Notes under the pieces: model-generated | What the model saw: only the letters and a program-made list of their open reading frames with translations | What the model was told of the DNA's origin: nothing | Database searches by the model: none | Part shown: positions 51,838-61,793 of the stretch, piece by piece | Numbering within the stretch: the stretch's first letter is position 1 | Layout: every line of letters begins with the position of its first letter | Translations under genes and position numbers: made by a program | DNA from: Nitratireductor thuwali | GTDB lineage: Bacteria; Pseudomonadota; Alphaproteobacteria; Rhizobiales; Rhizobiaceae | NCBI RefSeq assembly: GCF_036621415.1 | Contig: NZ_CP030941.1 | Coordinates: 2,354,001-2,418,000 of the forward strand | Length of the DNA: 64,000 bases | Direction: 5' to 3'

Positions 51838-52371
51838 ATGAACGACACGACCGGAACGATAGAGCCTCGCCTGTGGAGCGAGCAGGGTTTCCTCGACAAT
51901 CGCTGGCGGCGCGCGGAGAGCGCGGAAGAGCTTGATTCCGAGGGAAATTTCATCGTGCCGCTGGAGGTGTTCGCGGCGCTGGACGAGGCGGCCCGCTCGG
52001 CGCTCAAGCCGCGTCTGGGCGTCGAGCTGCAGCCCGGAGACGACGTGGAGGCGCTGGCGCCGCACCTCGACGGGCTGCCCCTGGTGGCCTTGGCGTTCCC
52101 CGCCTATACGGACGGCCGCTCCTATTCCAAGGCGCAGCTTCTGCGTTCGCGCTACGCCTATGAGGGCGAAGTCCGCGCCACCGGCGACGTGCTGTTCGAC
52201 CAGGTTGCGCACATGCTGCGCGTTGGTTTCAGCACGCTGGAAGTGAAGAATGCCCCCACGCTCGCACGGCTCGAAGCGGGCCAGCGGGGCGGCATCGGCC
52301 TTCATTACCAGCCTGCTGCGCGCGCCGCCTCTTCCGGCGCTTATTCCTGGCGGCGGCAGGCGGCTGGCTGA
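51838..52371 (+). CDS. DUF934 domain-containing protein
   Basis: A 177-residue DUF934 protein (LPLVALAFPAYTDGRSYSKA, QLLRSRYAYEGEVRATGDVL, DQVAHMLRVGFSTLEVKN). It is the last gene of the sulfate assimilation operon in many Rhizobiales and is sometimes annotated as an oxidoreductase; no active site is visible. ATG 51838 has GAGGATGGG upstream; an ATG at 51829 directly behind cysH is possible. Confidence 0.88.
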   Translation: MNDTTGTIEPRLWSEQGFLDNRWRRAESAEELDSEGNFIVPLEVFAALDEAARSALKPRLGVELQPGDDVEALAPHLDGLPLVALAFPAYTDGRSYSKAQLLRSRYAYEGEVRATGDVLFDQVAHMLRVGFSTLEVKNAPTLARLEAGQRGGIGLHYQPAARAASSGAYSWRRQAAG

Positions 52372-52655
52372 CCAGAACCCTCCACAAATATGCGCTGCGC
52401 ACTATATTTGTCCTGAAGGGGTGCATCTGGCGCGAATGCTGCTATAGTCCGCGCCTTCCCCGAGTCGTCCCTGGTGGCGGCTTTTGCGGCCGCTCGCGTG
52501 CCCTCTTTTGCATGGAGCAGGGCCGGACCCGATGAATTGCATGGTCCCGGAACCTCCGAACGGTGTCCTCCGAAGGACCGTGCTCGAACAGACGAAGGGC
52601 TCTGCCGGCCGCTTGTGGCAGGTGCCCCTAACGCCGATAGAAAGAAGGAAGAACA
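52372..52655. other. Leader region of rpsU
   Basis: No gene is apparent. TATAGT at 52443-52448 may be a -10 box. A bulged hairpin (ACGGTGTCCT with AGGACCGT, about 52559-52580) lies 80 bp before the rpsU start and may be part of its leader. Confidence 0.35.
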
Positions 52656-52883
52656 TTGCAGGTAGTTGTTCGCGACAACAATGTCGACCAGGCTCTCAAG
52701 GTGCTGAAGAAAAAGATGCAGCGCGAGGGCGTTTTCCGTGAGATGAAAGCCCGGCGCTCCTACGAGAAGCCGTCAGAAAAACGCGCCCGGCAGCATGCGG
52801 AAGCCATCCGCCGCTCGCGCAAGCTGGCGCGCAAGCAGGCGCAGCGCGAAGGCCTTCTGCCGAAGAAGAAGCGCGCCGCCTGA
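52656..52883 (+). CDS. rpsU: 30S ribosomal protein S21
   Basis: A 75-residue basic protein, identical in pattern to rhizobial S21: [40 protein letters not shown]. It starts with TTG (52656) behind GGAAGAACA; no ATG is available at the family start. It is transcribed alone, followed by a strong hairpin at 52987. Confidence 0.93.
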   Translation: MQVVVRDNNVDQALKVLKKKMQREGVFREMKARRSYEKPSEKRARQHAEAIRRSRKLARKQAQREGLLPKKKRAA

Positions 52884-52986
52884 TTTTCCATCCGTGTCGC
52901 CGAGATTGAAGCGCCGGGCAGGTCGCCCGGCCGGCGCGTCTATGGCGGCCATTCGGCGTTCGCACATGCGCAAACGCGAAGTGCAA

Positions 52987-53018
52987 GGCGCCGCGCGTCC
53001 GAAAGAACGCGCGGCGCC
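52987..53018 (+). terminator. Hairpin downstream of rpsU
   Basis: GGCGCCGCGCGT (52987-52998) and ACGCGCGGCGCC (53007-53018) form a perfect 12-bp stem with loop CCGAAAGA. It lies 104 bp past the rpsU stop; only a short T-tract (GATTTG) follows. Confidence 0.65.
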
Positions 53019-53120
53019 GATTTGAGAAATTCCAGGAAATTGAAGCCGGTTTCCGTCTGGTATTGGCGTAAGATCAAATGGTTGGGTCAGTTCGGCGCTT
53101 CTTGGAAACGACGAACTGAT

Positions 53121-53309
53121 CTAGCCTCGCCATGCGCGGTTTACCCTTGCGTTCTCCGCCTCTTGCAGTTCACTCAAAAGCTCAAGCAATTCTTCCGGCA
53201 GCTCCCGTTCCAGCTCGAAGCCCGGCAGGCGGCGGAGAAACCGAGTATTGTCCGCGTGACGAAATTGCCGGCTGAGTTCATCAGCCGTCGATCCGTCCTT
53301 TTGCCGCAT
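53121..53309 (-). CDS. Small hypothetical protein
   Basis: A possible 62-residue protein, MRQKDGSTADELSRQFRHAD then ELPEELLELLSELQEAE, which would make an acidic amphipathic helix at the end. The helix-forming tail looks coding, but there is no clear Shine-Dalgarno in front and I do not recognise a family. It lies alone between rpsU and the proline racemase-like gene. Confidence 0.35.
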   Translation of the reverse strand: MRQKDGSTADELSRQFRHADNTRFLRRLPGFELERELPEELLELLSELQEAENARVNRAWRG

Positions 53310-53457
53310 CGGTTTTCTTCGCGCTCCTCTGTTTCACTCATGGGATTAATCGGCGCAACGGCATAACGTTCCACAAAAGCCCGTAAGCCGTTCTTTATGG
53401 TAAAGTTTTCGTAAAATTTAAACTTCTCGACGGCGGTGGTGCAACCGGTTGAGGGGG

Positions 53458-54489
53458 CTAACTCCTCACCGGCCAGGTATCCGCGAGACGATAGCCCTGC
53501 GGCCACGGATCCTCGGGGTCGAGCATGTGCTGGCAGGTCCCGGTAACCCAGGCCCGCCCCGTGATTTCAGGGATGATCGCCCGCTTCCCGCCAACGCTCG
53601 TCTCCCGGGCGATGCGGCAGTCGAACCGGGATCCGAGGATCGACAATCCTGAAAACCGCTGCCCGGCCGAAAGCGCGCCGCGTGCATGCAGCACGGCCAT
53701 ACGGGCCGAGCAGCCGGTACCGGTCGGCGAGCGGTCCAGCTTCGCGGGCTGGATCACCACCGTGTTGCGCCCGGTGACAACGCCGTTCTCCTCGGTGACT
53801 GGCATTGTCATTTGGCAGAAGGAGATATGATCCCAAGCGGGATTTTCGGGATGGGTGAAGCCCAGTTGCTCGTTGGCCGCGCGGGTGATCCTCGCTCCCG
53901 TCTCGGCGAGTTCCCGCGCCTCATCGGGCGCCAGTGCAAAGCCGAGCGCCTGCGCATCGGCAATCACGAAGCTGTCGCCGCCATAGGCGGTATCCACCAC
54001 CAGCGTGCCCAGCCCTTCCACTTCCAGCAAGGCGCCCAGCCTGTCCGCGAAGGAAGGGACGTTGGTGACGGTGATGCGCTCTGCCTTGCCGTTCCTGCAG
54101 GCAGCCGTGATCTCAACGAGCCCGCCGGGCGCCTCCAGTGTCAGCCGCGTTTCCGGCTCGCGCATCGGCAAAATGCCGCTGTCGAGCAGCACGGTCGCAA
54201 CGCAGATTGCGTTGGAGCCGGACATGGGCGGCGTGTCCTCCGGTTCCATGATGATGAAACCCATGTCCGCCCGCGGGTCCTTCGGCGGCACCAGCAGGTT
54301 CACGTGGCGGAAGACGCCGCCGCGCGGCTCGTTTAGAACGAAGTTCCGCAACGCACCGTCACGCGCGATGAAATCGCGCTGCTCCCAGAGCGTGTCGCCC
54401 GGTGGCGGAACCACGCCGCCGACGATCACATCGCCCACCTCGCCTTCGGCGTGGCAGGAAACGATGTGAATGATCTTCGATGAACGCAT
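53458..54489 (-). CDS. Proline racemase family protein (hydroxyproline dehydratase/epimerase type)
   Basis: A 343-residue protein with the diaminopimelate epimerase-like fold of proline racemases. At the two catalytic positions it has Ser ([10 protein letters not shown], in place of MCGH) and Thr ([12 protein letters not shown], in place of DRSPCG). Ser/Thr at these sites removes the Cys-Cys pair of true racemases and is found in dehydratase-type relatives such as trans-3-hydroxy-L-proline dehydratase. It follows the enolase-superfamily gene by 15 bp, so both act in a proline-derived catabolic route. Confidence 0.8.
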   Translation of the reverse strand: MRSSKIIHIVSCHAEGEVGDVIVGGVVPPPGDTLWEQRDFIARDGALRNFVLNEPRGGVFRHVNLLVPPKDPRADMGFIIMEPEDTPPMSGSNAICVATVLLDSGILPMREPETRLTLEAPGGLVEITAACRNGKAERITVTNVPSFADRLGALLEVEGLGTLVVDTAYGGDSFVIADAQALGFALAPDEARELAETGARITRAANEQLGFTHPENPAWDHISFCQMTMPVTEENGVVTGRNTVVIQPAKLDRSPTGTGCSARMAVLHARGALSAGQRFSGLSILGSRFDCRIARETSVGGKRAIIPEITGRAWVTGTCQHMLDPEDPWPQGYRLADTWPVRS

Positions 54490-54504
54490 CCGATTGCCAG
54501 AAAT

Positions 54505-55608
54505 TCACCCGAACGAAAGCACCGGTGCGCCGAGCACGTTGAAATCCGGTTCGATCCCGAGCCCCGGCCCCGTGGGCGCCTTCATGGCGCCGTTCGCCCG
54601 TTTCGGCGCGTTTCTCGCAATCGTCTTCGTTCCATAGGAGTTGAAATCGGTCGCCGAGAACACGAATTCCTCCGGCGTCGACTGGGCCAGATGGGCGATG
54701 GTCGCCGTCACGATGTCGCCGCCCCAGGTGTCTTCTATGGTCATGGGGATGCCGTGGGCCACGCACAGGTCGCGCATCGTCCGGGCCTTCGAAAGCCCGC
54801 CCACCTTGGAAATCTTGAGGTTGATCACGTCCATGGCGTCATCTGCCAGTCCGCGCACCAGCACGTCGAGACCCGTGATGTTCTCGTCCATCACGAAGGG
54901 CTTGGCCGTCCGCCGCCGGATGGACAGGCATTCCTCGTAAGTGGGGCAGGGCTGCTCGATATAGACGTCGAGATCGGCCACCGCGTCGACCACCCGCGCG
55001 GCCTCGTGCCGCGTCCAGCCTGTATTCGCATCGGCCACCAATATGTCGCCGGCGTCGAGAATGCCCCGGCAGGCGCGGATGCGCGCGATGTCGTCGTCCG
55101 CGGCGCCGCCCACCTTGAGCTGAAACTTGGTATATCCCTCGGCCTTGTAGCCGCCGATCCTGGCCGCCATCGTCTCCGGGTCATCCTGGGAGATTGCCCG
55201 GTAGAGCTTTACCTCCTGCTGCGCAACACCGCCCAGAAGCTGCACCAGCGGCATGCCGGCCGCCTTTCCAAGCAGGTCCCAGCAGGCGATGTCGAGCGGC
55301 GCCTTTACGTAAGGGTGCCCGTTCAGGGCGGCGTCCATGGCCCGGTTGACGAGGCCCAGATTGGTGGGGTCGAGGCCGATCAGCCTTGGCGCCACTTCCT
55401 CCAGCCCCGCGCGCACGCCGCGCGCATAGGACGGCAGATAGGTCGAACCGAGCGGGCAGCACTCGGCATAGCCCGTCAGCCCCGAATCGGTCTCGATGGC
55501 GACCACTGTTGCGTCGAACACCTCGACATAATTGCCGTTCGACCAGGAATAGCGGCCTTCCTTCAGCGGCAGGTCGACCTGAAAGGCCTTGATGGCGGTA
55601 ATTTTCAA
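54505..55608 (-). CDS. Mandelate racemase/muconate lactonizing enzyme family protein, hydroxyproline-betaine epimerase-like
   Basis: A 367-residue enolase-superfamily enzyme. Metal ligands are Asp in VADANTGW, Glu in VYIEQPC and Asp in MDENITG; likely acid/base residues are Lys in FQLKVGG and Lys in NLKISKVGG. The capping domain ([40 protein letters not shown]) strongly resembles 4-hydroxyproline betaine 2-epimerases (HpbD). It is first of a two-gene minus-strand operon with the racemase-like gene. The assignment of substrate is an inference from family and from the proVWX genes upstream. Confidence 0.82.
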   Translation of the reverse strand: MKITAIKAFQVDLPLKEGRYSWSNGNYVEVFDATVVAIETDSGLTGYAECCPLGSTYLPSYARGVRAGLEEVAPRLIGLDPTNLGLVNRAMDAALNGHPYVKAPLDIACWDLLGKAAGMPLVQLLGGVAQQEVKLYRAISQDDPETMAARIGGYKAEGYTKFQLKVGGAADDDIARIRACRGILDAGDILVADANTGWTRHEAARVVDAVADLDVYIEQPCPTYEECLSIRRRTAKPFVMDENITGLDVLVRGLADDAMDVINLKISKVGGLSKARTMRDLCVAHGIPMTIEDTWGGDIVTATIAHLAQSTPEEFVFSATDFNSYGTKTIARNAPKRANGAMKAPTGPGLGIEPDFNVLGAPVLSFG

Positions 55609-55772
55609 AGCGGAAGGCTCCCTTTCGGATGCTGTTGCTCGACAATGTACCAGCGCAATCGCCGGCGCAATCGCTGGTCCGTTCGATTGCCCACCGTCGC
55701 CATCGCACCGGCGCGTAAGCCCCGGCCACCCGTTGCGTCAACTTTAAATTAATTACGCTTGTAATGTCTCTG

Positions 55773-55787
55773 TTAACCGTAATTTGA
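55773..55787. promoter_or_regulatory. Imperfect CtrA-like site before cpaB
   Basis: TTAA (55773-55776), N7, TTGA (55784-55787), one base off the TTAA-N7-TTAA consensus, 64 bp upstream of cpaB. The whole spacer 55609-55850 is AT-rich compared with its flanks. Confidence 0.3.
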
Positions 55788-55850
55788 CGTTTACAAGGCG
55801 AATGTCTGTCCCGAGCTAGGGTAATTTTCGGGGTATCGAGGGGCGGACGA

Positions 55851-56666
55851 ATGAACAAATCCCGCATCGTCATTTTGGGCGTTGCCGTCGTCGCGGCGGT
55901 CGGGGCGGGCTATATGGCCAAGAACCTGGCTTCCAGGCCCGCCGATAATGTCATTGTCGAAACCGGGCCGCAGGAACCGCAGGTCGAACTCAAGGAAGTC
56001 CTGGTCGTCGGCCAGGACGTGCCGATGGGCTCCACGCTCGGCAGTGCGGTGCGCTGGCAAGCATGGCCCGCCGACACCATCAACGAGACCTACATCACCC
56101 GAGACAGCCATCCCGATGCGGTCGAAGACCTGAAGAACTCCGTCGCCCGCCTGACGCTCTATTCGGGAGAGCCGCTGCGCCACGCCAAGCTGATCGGCGA
56201 AGGCCAGAGCTTCATGTCGGCCATCCTGCCGCCCGGCAAGCGCGCCGTGGCGACGCAGATCGCCGCCGACACATCGGCCGGCGGGTTCATACTGCCCAAT
56301 GACTATGTCGACGTCATCATGACCCGCCGTTCCGAGAATGCCGCCACGCCCGACGGCTTCGTGACCGAAACGATCCTGAGAAACATCCGCGTCCTGGCCA
56401 TCGACCAGACGATCCAGGAGGACGAGGACGGCCGCCGCGTCAAGGTCGGCGAGACCGCGACCCTGGAACTGACGCCCGAGCAGGCGGAAGTCATCACGGT
56501 GGCGCAGCAGATGGCCGACCGGCTGACGCTCGCGCTGCGCTCGCTGGCCGATGCCAACGAACAGCCGGACAATGACGGCCTCTATCTCGTGACGGGAACC
56601 GGCCGCGGCAACAGCGTGCGCCTGATCAGGTCAGGCGAAGTGTCCGAAGTGGGGACCCGGAAATGA
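55851..56666 (+). CDS. cpaB: Flp pilus assembly protein CpaB
   Basis: A 271-residue periplasmic protein anchored by an N-terminal hydrophobic helix (RIVILGVAVVAAVGAGYMAK). A SAF domain (about 45-110: VLVVGQDVPMGSTLGSAVRW, SGEPLRHAKLIGE) is followed by the RcpC/CpaB domain (LPPGKRAVATQIAADTSAGG, GGFILPNDYVDVIMTR). CpaB helps assemble or stabilise the Tad secretin. Its stop overlaps cpaC (ATGA at 56663-56666). Confidence 0.92.
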   Translation: MNKSRIVILGVAVVAAVGAGYMAKNLASRPADNVIVETGPQEPQVELKEVLVVGQDVPMGSTLGSAVRWQAWPADTINETYITRDSHPDAVEDLKNSVARLTLYSGEPLRHAKLIGEGQSFMSAILPPGKRAVATQIAADTSAGGFILPNDYVDVIMTRRSENAATPDGFVTETILRNIRVLAIDQTIQEDEDGRRVKVGETATLELTPEQAEVITVAQQMADRLTLALRSLADANEQPDNDGLYLVTGTGRGNSVRLIRSGEVSEVGTRK

Positions 56667-58234
56667 TGATGGATCAAAACACGCCGGAACGCATCCATTG
56701 GCGCAAGGCAAAAAAACTGGCCAGGCGCCTGTGCGCTGGGGCTATGCTTGCAGTGGCCGCCACCGGCCTGCTCGGTTCCCTGGCCCCCTCTCCCGCCATG
56801 GCCGAACAGGGCGTGGTCAAGGCCTCAGCCAACCAGCGGGTGAAGCTCGGGCTTAACAAATCGCTCGTCGTCGACCTGCCGCGCGACGCCTACGACATCC
56901 TGGTCGCCAACCCGTCGGTCGCCGACGCGGTCACCCGCACGGCGCGCCGCATCTATCTGTTCGGCAAGCAGGTTGGCGAGACCAACATCTTCGTCTTCGG
57001 GCCGAATGGCGAGCAGATCGCGAGCCTTGATATCGCCGTCGAGCGCGACGTCGCCGGCCTTGAGGAATATCTGGAGCGCTACATTCCCAATTCCGACATC
57101 AATGTCGAACTGCTGAACGACAACGTGGTCCTCACCGGCACGGTCGAGACCCCGCTGGACGCCTCCCGCGCCGCGCAACTCGCGCAGATCTTCGTCAGCG
57201 GCGGCGAAGCGACCACCGGCCAATATTCCCAGACCGCCGCCGCGCCCAGCGATGGCGGCGGCGTCGCCATCGACAATCCGGACTCCGAACGCCGCACCAG
57301 TCAAATCGTGAACATGCTGCAGATCATCGGCGAGGATCAGGTGACGCTGAAGGTTACCGTCGCCGAGGTGAGCCGGACGGTGATGAAGCAGCTGGGGGTC
57401 GACATGCTCGCGAACGGCAGCGTCGATGGGATTCGCTGGAGCGCGTTTAGCGATACGCCGCTTGGCCTCGGCAATGGCCTGTCCAACGCGGGTGCTGTGT
57501 TGGGAGGCGGCGGTTCGTTGATCACCTCCTACATTCATGCCATGGAACAGGCTGGGGTCATGAAGACCCTTGCCGAACCAGCGCTTACGGCTGTTTCCGG
57601 CGAGAAGGCGACATTCCGGGTCGGCGGCGAGTTCAACATCCTGGATGGCCGCGACATCGACAGTGAAACAGGTCAGGTCACCGACGAACATCGCAAGATC
57701 GAATACGGTATCGGCCTTGAATTTCAGCCCACGGTGCTGTCAGCGGGCCGTATTTCCTTGAAAGTTCGCACACAAGTCTCCGAGCCCACCTCCCAGGGTA
57801 ACGTTTCATTGGCAGGAGGCTTCACAAACGGCGGACACGTCAAAGGCGGGAGCATCATTTCCATTCGCAAGCGTCTTGCCGATACGACAGTGGAACTGCC
57901 CTCCGGTGGTTCCATGATGATTGCCGGCCTCGTGCAGGACGATGTGCGTCAGGTGATCAACGGTCTTCCCGGCCTTGCCAAGATTCCCGTTCTCGGCACG
58001 CTCTTCCGCAGCCGCGATTTCGTCCGCAACGAGACCGAGCTCATCATCATCATCACGCCTTATCTCTCGCGTCCCACCCAGCGCACGGCGCTCGCCCGTC
58101 CGGACGACAATTTCAACGCCGCCAGCGATGGCGCCGGCATGTTCCTGGGCCGCGTGAACCGCGTCTACGGGACCATGAAGACCAATCTGCCGAAGGGCCG
58201 CTACCACGGCGTCGTCGGCTACATCTACAAGTGA
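56663..58234 (+). CDS. cpaC: Type II/IV-like secretin CpaC of the Tad pilus
   Basis: A 523-residue outer membrane secretin with a signal segment (CAGAMLAVAATGLLGSLAPS), a pilus-N domain (KSLVVDLPRDAYDILVANPS), a BON-like region and a secretin domain with RMxxLA/GxxPVLGTLFRSRDF-type end (LAKIPVLGTLFRSRDFVRNE, TELIIIITPYLSRP). It forms the outer-membrane channel of the pilus. The stretch around 57400-57960 has looser codon third-base GC than its surroundings. Confidence 0.92.
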   Translation: MMMDQNTPERIHWRKAKKLARRLCAGAMLAVAATGLLGSLAPSPAMAEQGVVKASANQRVKLGLNKSLVVDLPRDAYDILVANPSVADAVTRTARRIYLFGKQVGETNIFVFGPNGEQIASLDIAVERDVAGLEEYLERYIPNSDINVELLNDNVVLTGTVETPLDASRAAQLAQIFVSGGEATTGQYSQTAAAPSDGGGVAIDNPDSERRTSQIVNMLQIIGEDQVTLKVTVAEVSRTVMKQLGVDMLANGSVDGIRWSAFSDTPLGLGNGLSNAGAVLGGGGSLITSYIHAMEQAGVMKTLAEPALTAVSGEKATFRVGGEFNILDGRDIDSETGQVTDEHRKIEYGIGLEFQPTVLSAGRISLKVRTQVSEPTSQGNVSLAGGFTNGGHVKGGSIISIRKRLADTTVELPSGGSMMIAGLVQDDVRQVINGLPGLAKIPVLGTLFRSRDFVRNETELIIIITPYLSRPTQRTALARPDDNFNAASDGAGMFLGRVNRVYGTMKTNLPKGRYHGVVGYIYK

Positions 58235-58250
58235 TCGGGGACCGCTTGCC

Positions 58251-58949
58251 ATGTTCGATACGAAGATGAAGAAGGCCGCGCTGCCGCTGGCTGTCATAGC
58301 CGCGGTGGCGCTGGTTTCCGGCTGCAGCTGGGCCAAGCGGGACTCGGTGATCGTCGGCTCCGTGCCCGACGACTACCGCACGCGCCACCCGATCGTCATC
58401 GCAGAAGGGGAGGAAATCCTCGACTTGCCGGTCAGCAGCACCGCCTACCGCATGACGGGGCACCAGAAGGCGGCCATAGCCGGCTTCCTCGACAAATATG
58501 GCGACAGCGGCCAATCGCTGGTGACGATCCTGGTTCCCGCCGGCTCGCTCAACGAGGCCGCCGCGCTCAGCGTGTCGGGCGATTTCGCCGAGTATCTGCG
58601 TCGGGCCGGCGTTCCCGGCGAGCGCATCCAGGTCCTGTCATATCAGGCCGGCCCCGAGGAGACCGCTCCCATCAGGCTGTCCTATGGTCTGGTAAAGGCG
58701 CAGGTCGGCCCCTGCGGCCGCTGGCCGGACGACATGGCCCAGTCCTACGAGAACAGGAACTGGGAGAATTTCGGCTGCGCCTATCAGAACAATCTCGCCG
58801 CCCAGGTTTCCAATCCCAACGATTTCCTCGGCCCGCGCAAGATGACGCCGATCGACGCCGAAAACCGCGACGCGGCGATCACCGACTACAAGGATCGCGT
58901 CGTCGCCGAGGATTTCCGGAGGCGATCGGAAATCGAATACGACCAATGA
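58251..58949 (+). CDS. cpaD: Tad pilus biogenesis lipoprotein CpaD
   Basis: A 232-residue lipoprotein with a lipobox in VALVSGC (Cys25). Family traits: PDDYRTRHPIVIAEGEEILD, VILVPAGSLNEAA-like ILVPAGSLNEAAALSVSG, GRWPDDMAQSYENRNWENFG, GCAYQNNLAAQVSNPNDFLG. It acts in the outer membrane beside the secretin. Confidence 0.92.
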   Translation: MFDTKMKKAALPLAVIAAVALVSGCSWAKRDSVIVGSVPDDYRTRHPIVIAEGEEILDLPVSSTAYRMTGHQKAAIAGFLDKYGDSGQSLVTILVPAGSLNEAAALSVSGDFAEYLRRAGVPGERIQVLSYQAGPEETAPIRLSYGLVKAQVGPCGRWPDDMAQSYENRNWENFGCAYQNNLAAQVSNPNDFLGPRKMTPIDAENRDAAITDYKDRVVAEDFRRRSEIEYDQ

Positions 58950-58965
58950 TCGAAGGTAACGGGAA

Positions 58966-60243
58966 ATGACCGATCTGGCTTATGAAACCGATCACCTGGA
59001 CCTGATGAGCACGCCGCAGGATAGCGGCCTGCATCAGCTTCGCCCGGTGCCGCGCATTTCCATCCAGGCCTTCTGCGAAACCGAAGCCGTCGCCAACCCG
59101 ATCGAGCGGGCGGGGGAAGACCGGCGCATGGCCAAGACCCACCTCAAGGTCCATATGGGCGGGGTAGCCGGGGCGGTCGAGTTCTACCGTCAGGCTGCCA
59201 CGCCCAATCTCATCATCCTTGAATCGCGGGCCGAGCCCAAGGAGCTTCTGGCTTCTCTGTCGCAGCTTGCCGAGGTCTGCGACCCGACGTCGAAGGTCGT
59301 CATCATCGGCCATTACAACGACGTCTGGCTCTACCGCGAGCTCATCCGCTCCGGCATCTCCGAATATGTCGTTGCGCCCATCTCCATGGCCGACATCGTC
59401 AGCGTGATCGCCACCATCTTCGTTGATCCGGATGCCGAGCCGGTCGGCCGGTCCATCGCCTTCATCGGCGCGAAGGGGGGCGTCGGCTCGTCGACCATCG
59501 CCCACAACATCGCCTGGTCCATGTCCTCGCTCTTCGAAAGCGAGGTCGTGGTGGCCGACCTCGATCTGCCCTTCGGCACCGCCAATATCAATTTCGATCA
59601 GGATCCGGCCCAGGGCATTGCCGAAGCCGTGTTCTCGCCCGAGCGCATCGACGAGGTCTATCTCGACCGCCTTCTGGCCCAGTGTGCGGAGCGCCTTTCG
59701 CTGCTGGCCGCGCCCTCGACGCTCGACCGCCCCTATGATTTCGACGCGGAAGCCTTTGCGCAGATCATCGACACGGCGCAGCGCTCGGCGCCGCTGGTCG
59801 TGCTGGACGTGCCGCATGTGTGGACAGGTTGGTCGAGGACGACCCTTGCCCGGGCCGACGACGTCGTCATCACCGCGACGCCGGAACTTGCCAACCTGCG
59901 CAACACCAAGAACCTCGTCGACATGCTGAAGAAGCTGCGCCCCAACGACGCGCCGCCGAAGCTGATCGTCAATCAGGCCGGCGTCCCCAAGCGCCCGGAA
60001 ATCAGCGCCGAGGACTTCGCCGAGCCCCTCGGCATCACGCCGCTCGCCGTCATCCCGTTCGAGCCGCAGCTTTTCGGCAACGCCTCGAACAATGGCCGCA
60101 TGCTGGGCGAGATGGACCAGAACAGTCCGGTCGTGGCGCAGATAAACGATCTGGCGCACATCCTCACGGGGCGGCGGGAGATCAGGCCGCAGAGGAAGTC
60201 CGCGCTTGCCGGCCTTCTCGGCCGCCTGAACCGCAAGACGTAA
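58966..60243 (+). CDS. cpaE: Tad pilus ParA/MinD-like ATPase CpaE
   Basis: A 425-residue protein: N-terminal receiver-like domain (residues 50-150) and MinD/ParA ATPase with the deviant Walker A GAKGGVGSSTIAHNIA (from about 168). In Caulobacter CpaE localises the Tad machinery to a pole. It precedes cpaF in the operon. Confidence 0.92.
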   Translation: MTDLAYETDHLDLMSTPQDSGLHQLRPVPRISIQAFCETEAVANPIERAGEDRRMAKTHLKVHMGGVAGAVEFYRQAATPNLIILESRAEPKELLASLSQLAEVCDPTSKVVIIGHYNDVWLYRELIRSGISEYVVAPISMADIVSVIATIFVDPDAEPVGRSIAFIGAKGGVGSSTIAHNIAWSMSSLFESEVVVADLDLPFGTANINFDQDPAQGIAEAVFSPERIDEVYLDRLLAQCAERLSLLAAPSTLDRPYDFDAEAFAQIIDTAQRSAPLVVLDVPHVWTGWSRTTLARADDVVITATPELANLRNTKNLVDMLKKLRPNDAPPKLIVNQAGVPKRPEISAEDFAEPLGITPLAVIPFEPQLFGNASNNGRMLGEMDQNSPVVAQINDLAHILTGRREIRPQRKSALAGLLGRLNRKT

Positions 60244-60267
60244 CCGTAAATAGCGAGCGGTAGCAGC

Positions 60268-61776
60268 ATGTTTGGCAAAAGAGGTTCCAGCTCCACGAAC
60301 GGCGGCCCGTCGCGCCCGGCGGCGCCGGCCGACGGCGCCGGTCTGACCGAAACGCTCGAGCGGCCGGAGCCCAAGCCGCAGGCCGCTCCTCCTCCGCCGG
60401 CGGCCGCCGAACCGTCCAGACGCGCGCCCGAGCCGATGCAGCCTGCGTCTCCGGCGGCACAGGCGTCGGCGCCGCGCAATCCGCGCGAGCGCACCGAATC
60501 CTATTACGACACCAAGAGCCAGGTCTTCTCCGCGCTCATCGACACGATCGACCTGTCGCAGCTTTCCAAGCTGGAGCCCGACAGCGCTCGCGAGGAAATC
60601 CGCGACATCGTCAACGACATCATCGCGATCAAGAACTTCGCGATGTCGATTTCCGAGCAGGAGGAGTTGCTCGAGGACATCTGCAACGATGTGTTGGGCT
60701 ACGGCCCGCTGGAGCCGCTTTTGGCCCGCGACGACATCGCCGACATCATGGTCAATGGCGCCCGCCAGGTGTTCATCGAGGTCAACGGCAAGGTCGAGCA
60801 GACGCCGATACGCTTCCGCGACAACCAGCAGCTCCTCAACATCTGCCAGCGCATCGTCAGCCAGGTCGGCCGCCGCGTCGACGAATCGAGCCCCATCTGC
60901 GACGCCCGCCTGCCGGACGGCTCGCGCGTCAACGTGATCGCGCCGCCCCTGTCCATCGACGGCGCCTCGCTCACCATCCGCAAGTTCAAGAAGGACAAGC
61001 TCACGCTCGATCAGCTCGTCCGTTACGGCGCGATTTCGCCCGAGGGCGCCCAGGTGCTCCAGATCATCGGCCGCGTGCGCTGCAATGTCGTCATCTCGGG
61101 CGGCACCGGCTCCGGCAAGACGACGCTGCTCAACTGCCTGACCAACTATATCGATCGCGACGAACGCATCATCACCTGCGAAGATTCGGCCGAGCTTCAG
61201 TTGCAACAGCCCCATGTGGTGCGGCTGGAAACCCGTCCGCCCAATCTGGAAGGCGAAGGCGAGGTGACCATGCGCGACCTCGTGAAGAACTGCCTGCGCA
61301 TGCGCCCTGAACGCATCATCGTCGGCGAGGTGCGCGGCCCGGAAGTATTCGACCTTTTGCAGGCCATGAACACCGGTCACGACGGCTCCATGGGCACCAT
61401 CCACGCCAACAGCCCGCGCGAGTGCCTCAATCGTATCGAATCCATGGTGGCGATGGGCGGCTTCACCCTGCCGCAGAAGACGGTGCGCGAGATCGTCGTC
61501 GGCTCGGTCGATGTCATCATCCAGGCCGCCCGCCTGCGCGACGGTTCCCGCCGCATCACCCACATCACCGAGGTCGTGGGCATGGAAGGCGACGTGATCA
61601 TCACCCAGGATCTGGTGCTCTACGACATGAAGGGCGAGGACGCACAGGGCAGGATCATCGGCGAACATGTTTCCACCGGCGTCGGCCGCCCGGCCTTCTG
61701 GGACCGCGCCCGCTATTATGGCGAGGAAGCCCGCCTGGCGGCGGCGCTCGAAGCGATGGAAAAGAAGACCAATTGA
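60268..61776 (+). CDS. cpaF: Tad secretion ATPase CpaF/TadA
   Basis: A 502-residue hexameric secretion ATPase. A proline/alanine-rich leader (about residues 1-75) precedes the N-domain, then Walker [12 protein letters not shown] (about 278), Asp box CEDSAELQL, Walker [12 protein letters not shown] and the His box [15 protein letters not shown]. It powers pilin assembly with TadB and TadC. Confidence 0.94.
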   Translation: MFGKRGSSSTNGGPSRPAAPADGAGLTETLERPEPKPQAAPPPPAAAEPSRRAPEPMQPASPAAQASAPRNPRERTESYYDTKSQVFSALIDTIDLSQLSKLEPDSAREEIRDIVNDIIAIKNFAMSISEQEELLEDICNDVLGYGPLEPLLARDDIADIMVNGARQVFIEVNGKVEQTPIRFRDNQQLLNICQRIVSQVGRRVDESSPICDARLPDGSRVNVIAPPLSIDGASLTIRKFKKDKLTLDQLVRYGAISPEGAQVLQIIGRVRCNVVISGGTGSGKTTLLNCLTNYIDRDERIITCEDSAELQLQQPHVVRLETRPPNLEGEGEVTMRDLVKNCLRMRPERIIVGEVRGPEVFDLLQAMNTGHDGSMGTIHANSPRECLNRIESMVAMGGFTLPQKTVREIVVGSVDVIIQAARLRDGSRRITHITEVVGMEGDVIITQDLVLYDMKGEDAQGRIIGEHVSTGVGRPAFWDRARYYGEEARLAAALEAMEKKTN

Positions 61777-61793
61777 TGAGCGGGATGGGATGA

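Noticed and set aside
58879..61668. 929-codon open frame antisense to cpaE and cpaF
   Set aside because: It is the mirror of strongly biased GC-rich codons of well-identified genes and has no recognisable domain.
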